Assembly (NCBI GenBank): GCA_043778375.1
Contig: JAYWGH010000013.1
Span: forward strand, 1 to 8,442
Reading direction: 5' to 3'
Length of the DNA stretch: 8,442 bases
Source: CAIVSN01 sp043778375
Lineage (GTDB): Bacteria > Patescibacteriota > Gracilibacteria > BD1-5 > UBA2023
Both the position numbers and the translations under genes were made by a program. Below, in pieces: positions 6,979-8,442 of this stretch (position 1 is the first letter of the stretch; each line of letters starts with the position of its first letter). The notes beneath the pieces are model-generated. The model had not been told where the DNA came from. It searched no databases and saw only the letters and a program-made list of their open reading frames with translations.

Positions 6979-8352
6979 TTATTTGTTTGTTCCTTTAAAG
7001 AGATTATCGATCGCGTCGGTCGCCTTTTTAACGGCAGCATCGGTAACAATCTTTGCATCCTCAGATACATTAACTGTAGCGGTCTTTATATCATCTACGG
7101 CTCAACTAAAAAAACAGGATCCAAATACTTCTATGTTTAGGTCCCCCTTCTTAAAATTAGCGAGTGCCTGATTAGCCTGTTCAATTCTACTCGTTGGTAA
7201 CCCCTTCTGAATACTGCAAAGTGTCTTACTTGATGAGGAGCTTCGAGCAAAGTCCTGCATTCTATTTTTAAGTAAAGCTGTGACCTCAGGGAGGTTCTGA
7301 TCGATTGTCTGCCAGCTATCATATAGGCTTCCTCGGGCAAATATTTCTTGATATCGTTTTGCCTCTTTTGCCGGGAGAGTCTGCACGAGGGCGTCTTGAA
7401 TGCTCGATTTAGCGGCAAGAGTAGAACCGGTGAGTGAGAGATTGGACGCTCGCTCATAGAGGGCTATGAGCTCGCTGGTGTCCCGAGCACTCAGGCGCTT
7501 TGGATCAATGATCACCGAGAGAGCTCCATCCTTTACACTCGCACTCACGGTGTTGCTAAGGCTATCAAGCCCGAGCCATGACCGCAGGAGATCCTGAAAC
7601 TTCTCAAGTTTTGACTTACTATTTGCGAGAGCAATGAGATCTGCTTGCAGCTTTTGCACTCGTTCAGACTGTATTACAGCGTCCCCTACGGTATTAAAGC
7701 TCTGCCAAGTATCATCGAGCGAGCTGCCAGTGACCACCTCAAAGATATCTCTTGTACTGACCGCCTTGCCCGCTGATACGGTGGTGAGGACTTCTCACTT
7801 TTCCCCCTGTATATCGACTGCATGAGAGCTCGTATAGAGGTATCCCTTATTGAGATTGACCCCAAACTCTGTTCCTCGGACAGCCGCTACCTTTTGATCA
7901 TGATCAAACCGCTGCTTAAAGCTCGAGCTTGGATCCAACATTCGGGCTATATTTGTCCAGGTTTTCCCCTCACTCATCGAGATCTCCACCTGAGTCGATC
8001 AGTTTTGCTGACTCGAGAGCTCGAGAAGAGAGATATTTGTATTTTCCGAAAGTCGCGTAACTGATCCATCCGCCCAAAATATCACTGCAAGCGAGGATGC
8101 GAGAGTGCGCACCCGATCATTTGGACGCAAAAACTCTTTTTGGTTTTCCCTAAGAGGTATTTTTTGGGTCTCATCCCGTCATACTATAGTCGTCCCAGCA
8201 GTACACAGTACATATGGCTCAATCCGCTCTCTTGGGAGCGCGCGACTCTCACTCTTTGAGACATCCACAAAGAGCAGTCCAGTGATCGCGCTGAGGAGAG
8301 TGATGAGTATGAGAGGAATACTAAAGCGCTTTAAATAATACGAGGCGAGCAT
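6979..8352 (-). CDS. Membrane-anchored FecR-domain protein
   Basis: 457 residues with four UGA-Gly codons (residues 58, 118, 186 and 417; TCA at 8179, 7999, 7795 and 7102). An N-terminal hydrophobic segment about 10-29 (IPLILITLLSAITGLLF) acts as signal anchor. An extracytoplasmic FecR domain follows, about 70-200, shown by NDRVRT, the WADGS turn (93-97), AVRGTEFGV (157-165) and GEVLTTVSAGKAV from residue 186, where UGA supplies the Gly. The remainder (about 206-457) is Ser/Ala/Lys-rich and helical, and I do not recognise it. FecR domains sense or relay periplasmic signals; the location two bases upstream of the CHASE2 cyclase suggests a shared sensory role. The frame ends at TAA 6979-6981. 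The start is ATG 8352, immediately before the hydrophobic segment. There is no other start before the in-frame tandem TAG codons at 8401-8406, and no Shine-Dalgarno site is present. Confidence 0.92.
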
Positions 8353-8442
8353 AAAACTTAGGAGAAAATGAAATCATCGGTATTTTACTCTAAAGATCGC
8401 CTACTACAAGCATGCAATCACGTTTCCAATTTGTTCTCGCGG

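Noticed and set aside
8368..8442. Plus-strand open frame starting ATG at 8368, preceded by AGGAG and open to the window edge (25 codons).
   Set aside because: The spacing from AGGAG to ATG is only three bases, codon use (CTA, TTG, CGG) is unlike the host, and it leaves almost no room for a promoter divergent from the FecR gene. It cannot be judged without the next sequence.
8404..8442. Minus-strand frame ending in tandem TAG codons (8401-8406), possibly the tail of an upstream gene in the FecR operon.
   Set aside because: Only twelve codons are visible and a second minus-strand frame also ends nearby, so neither can be preferred.
1..8442. CRISPR arrays, tRNA or rRNA genes, insertion sequences.
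   Set aside because: No regularly spaced repeats, cloverleaf-like segments, transposase-like frames or terminal inverted repeats were seen in this window.

Overview
The window almost certainly comes from a bacterium that reads UGA as glycine (translation table 25), i.e. Candidatus Gracilibacteria or Absconditabacteria (SR1) of the candidate phyla radiation. Five of the seven genes are interrupted by in-frame UGA codons. Read as Gly, these give single complete proteins, and several fall at positions where the families expect glycine. No gene here ends in UGA; the six visible ends are TAA or TAG. UGG is used normally for Trp, so UGA=Trp is unlikely.

Layout, left to right. 1-567 (-): start of a CcdA/DsbD-type membrane thiol transporter, cut by the window edge. 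629-2443 (-): thrS, a threonyl-tRNA synthetase without the N-terminal TGS domain. 2460-2861 (-): a small, AT-rich lipoprotein gene that the standard code hides. These three are close together on one strand and look like one operon. Upstream of it (2916-3052, -) lies a candidate attenuation leader: a promoter, a 12-codon leader ORF with two Thr codons, and mutually exclusive antiterminator and terminator hairpins. 3164-3445 (-): a lysine-rich helical protein of unknown function with foreign-looking codon use and the only clear Shine-Dalgarno site in the window. 3446-3637: a divergent intergenic region with three palindromes. 3638-4558 (+): an unrecognised 306-residue protein with two UGA codons. 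4559-4879: a convergent intergenic region with a candidate bidirectional terminator and a second inverted repeat. 4880-6976 (-): a CHASE2-type sensor adenylate cyclase with six UGA codons. 6979-8352 (-): a membrane-anchored FecR-domain protein with four UGA codons, two bases upstream of the cyclase.

The FecR-domain and CHASE2-cyclase genes form a two-gene envelope-sensing unit that should make cAMP in response to an extracytoplasmic signal. The thrS operon joins a housekeeping synthetase with two envelope proteins. The leader suggests, but does not prove, that the operon responds to threonine supply. The gene calls depend on table 25: standard-code annotation would break the cyclase, FecR, lipoprotein, CcdA and 3638-4558 genes into fragments.
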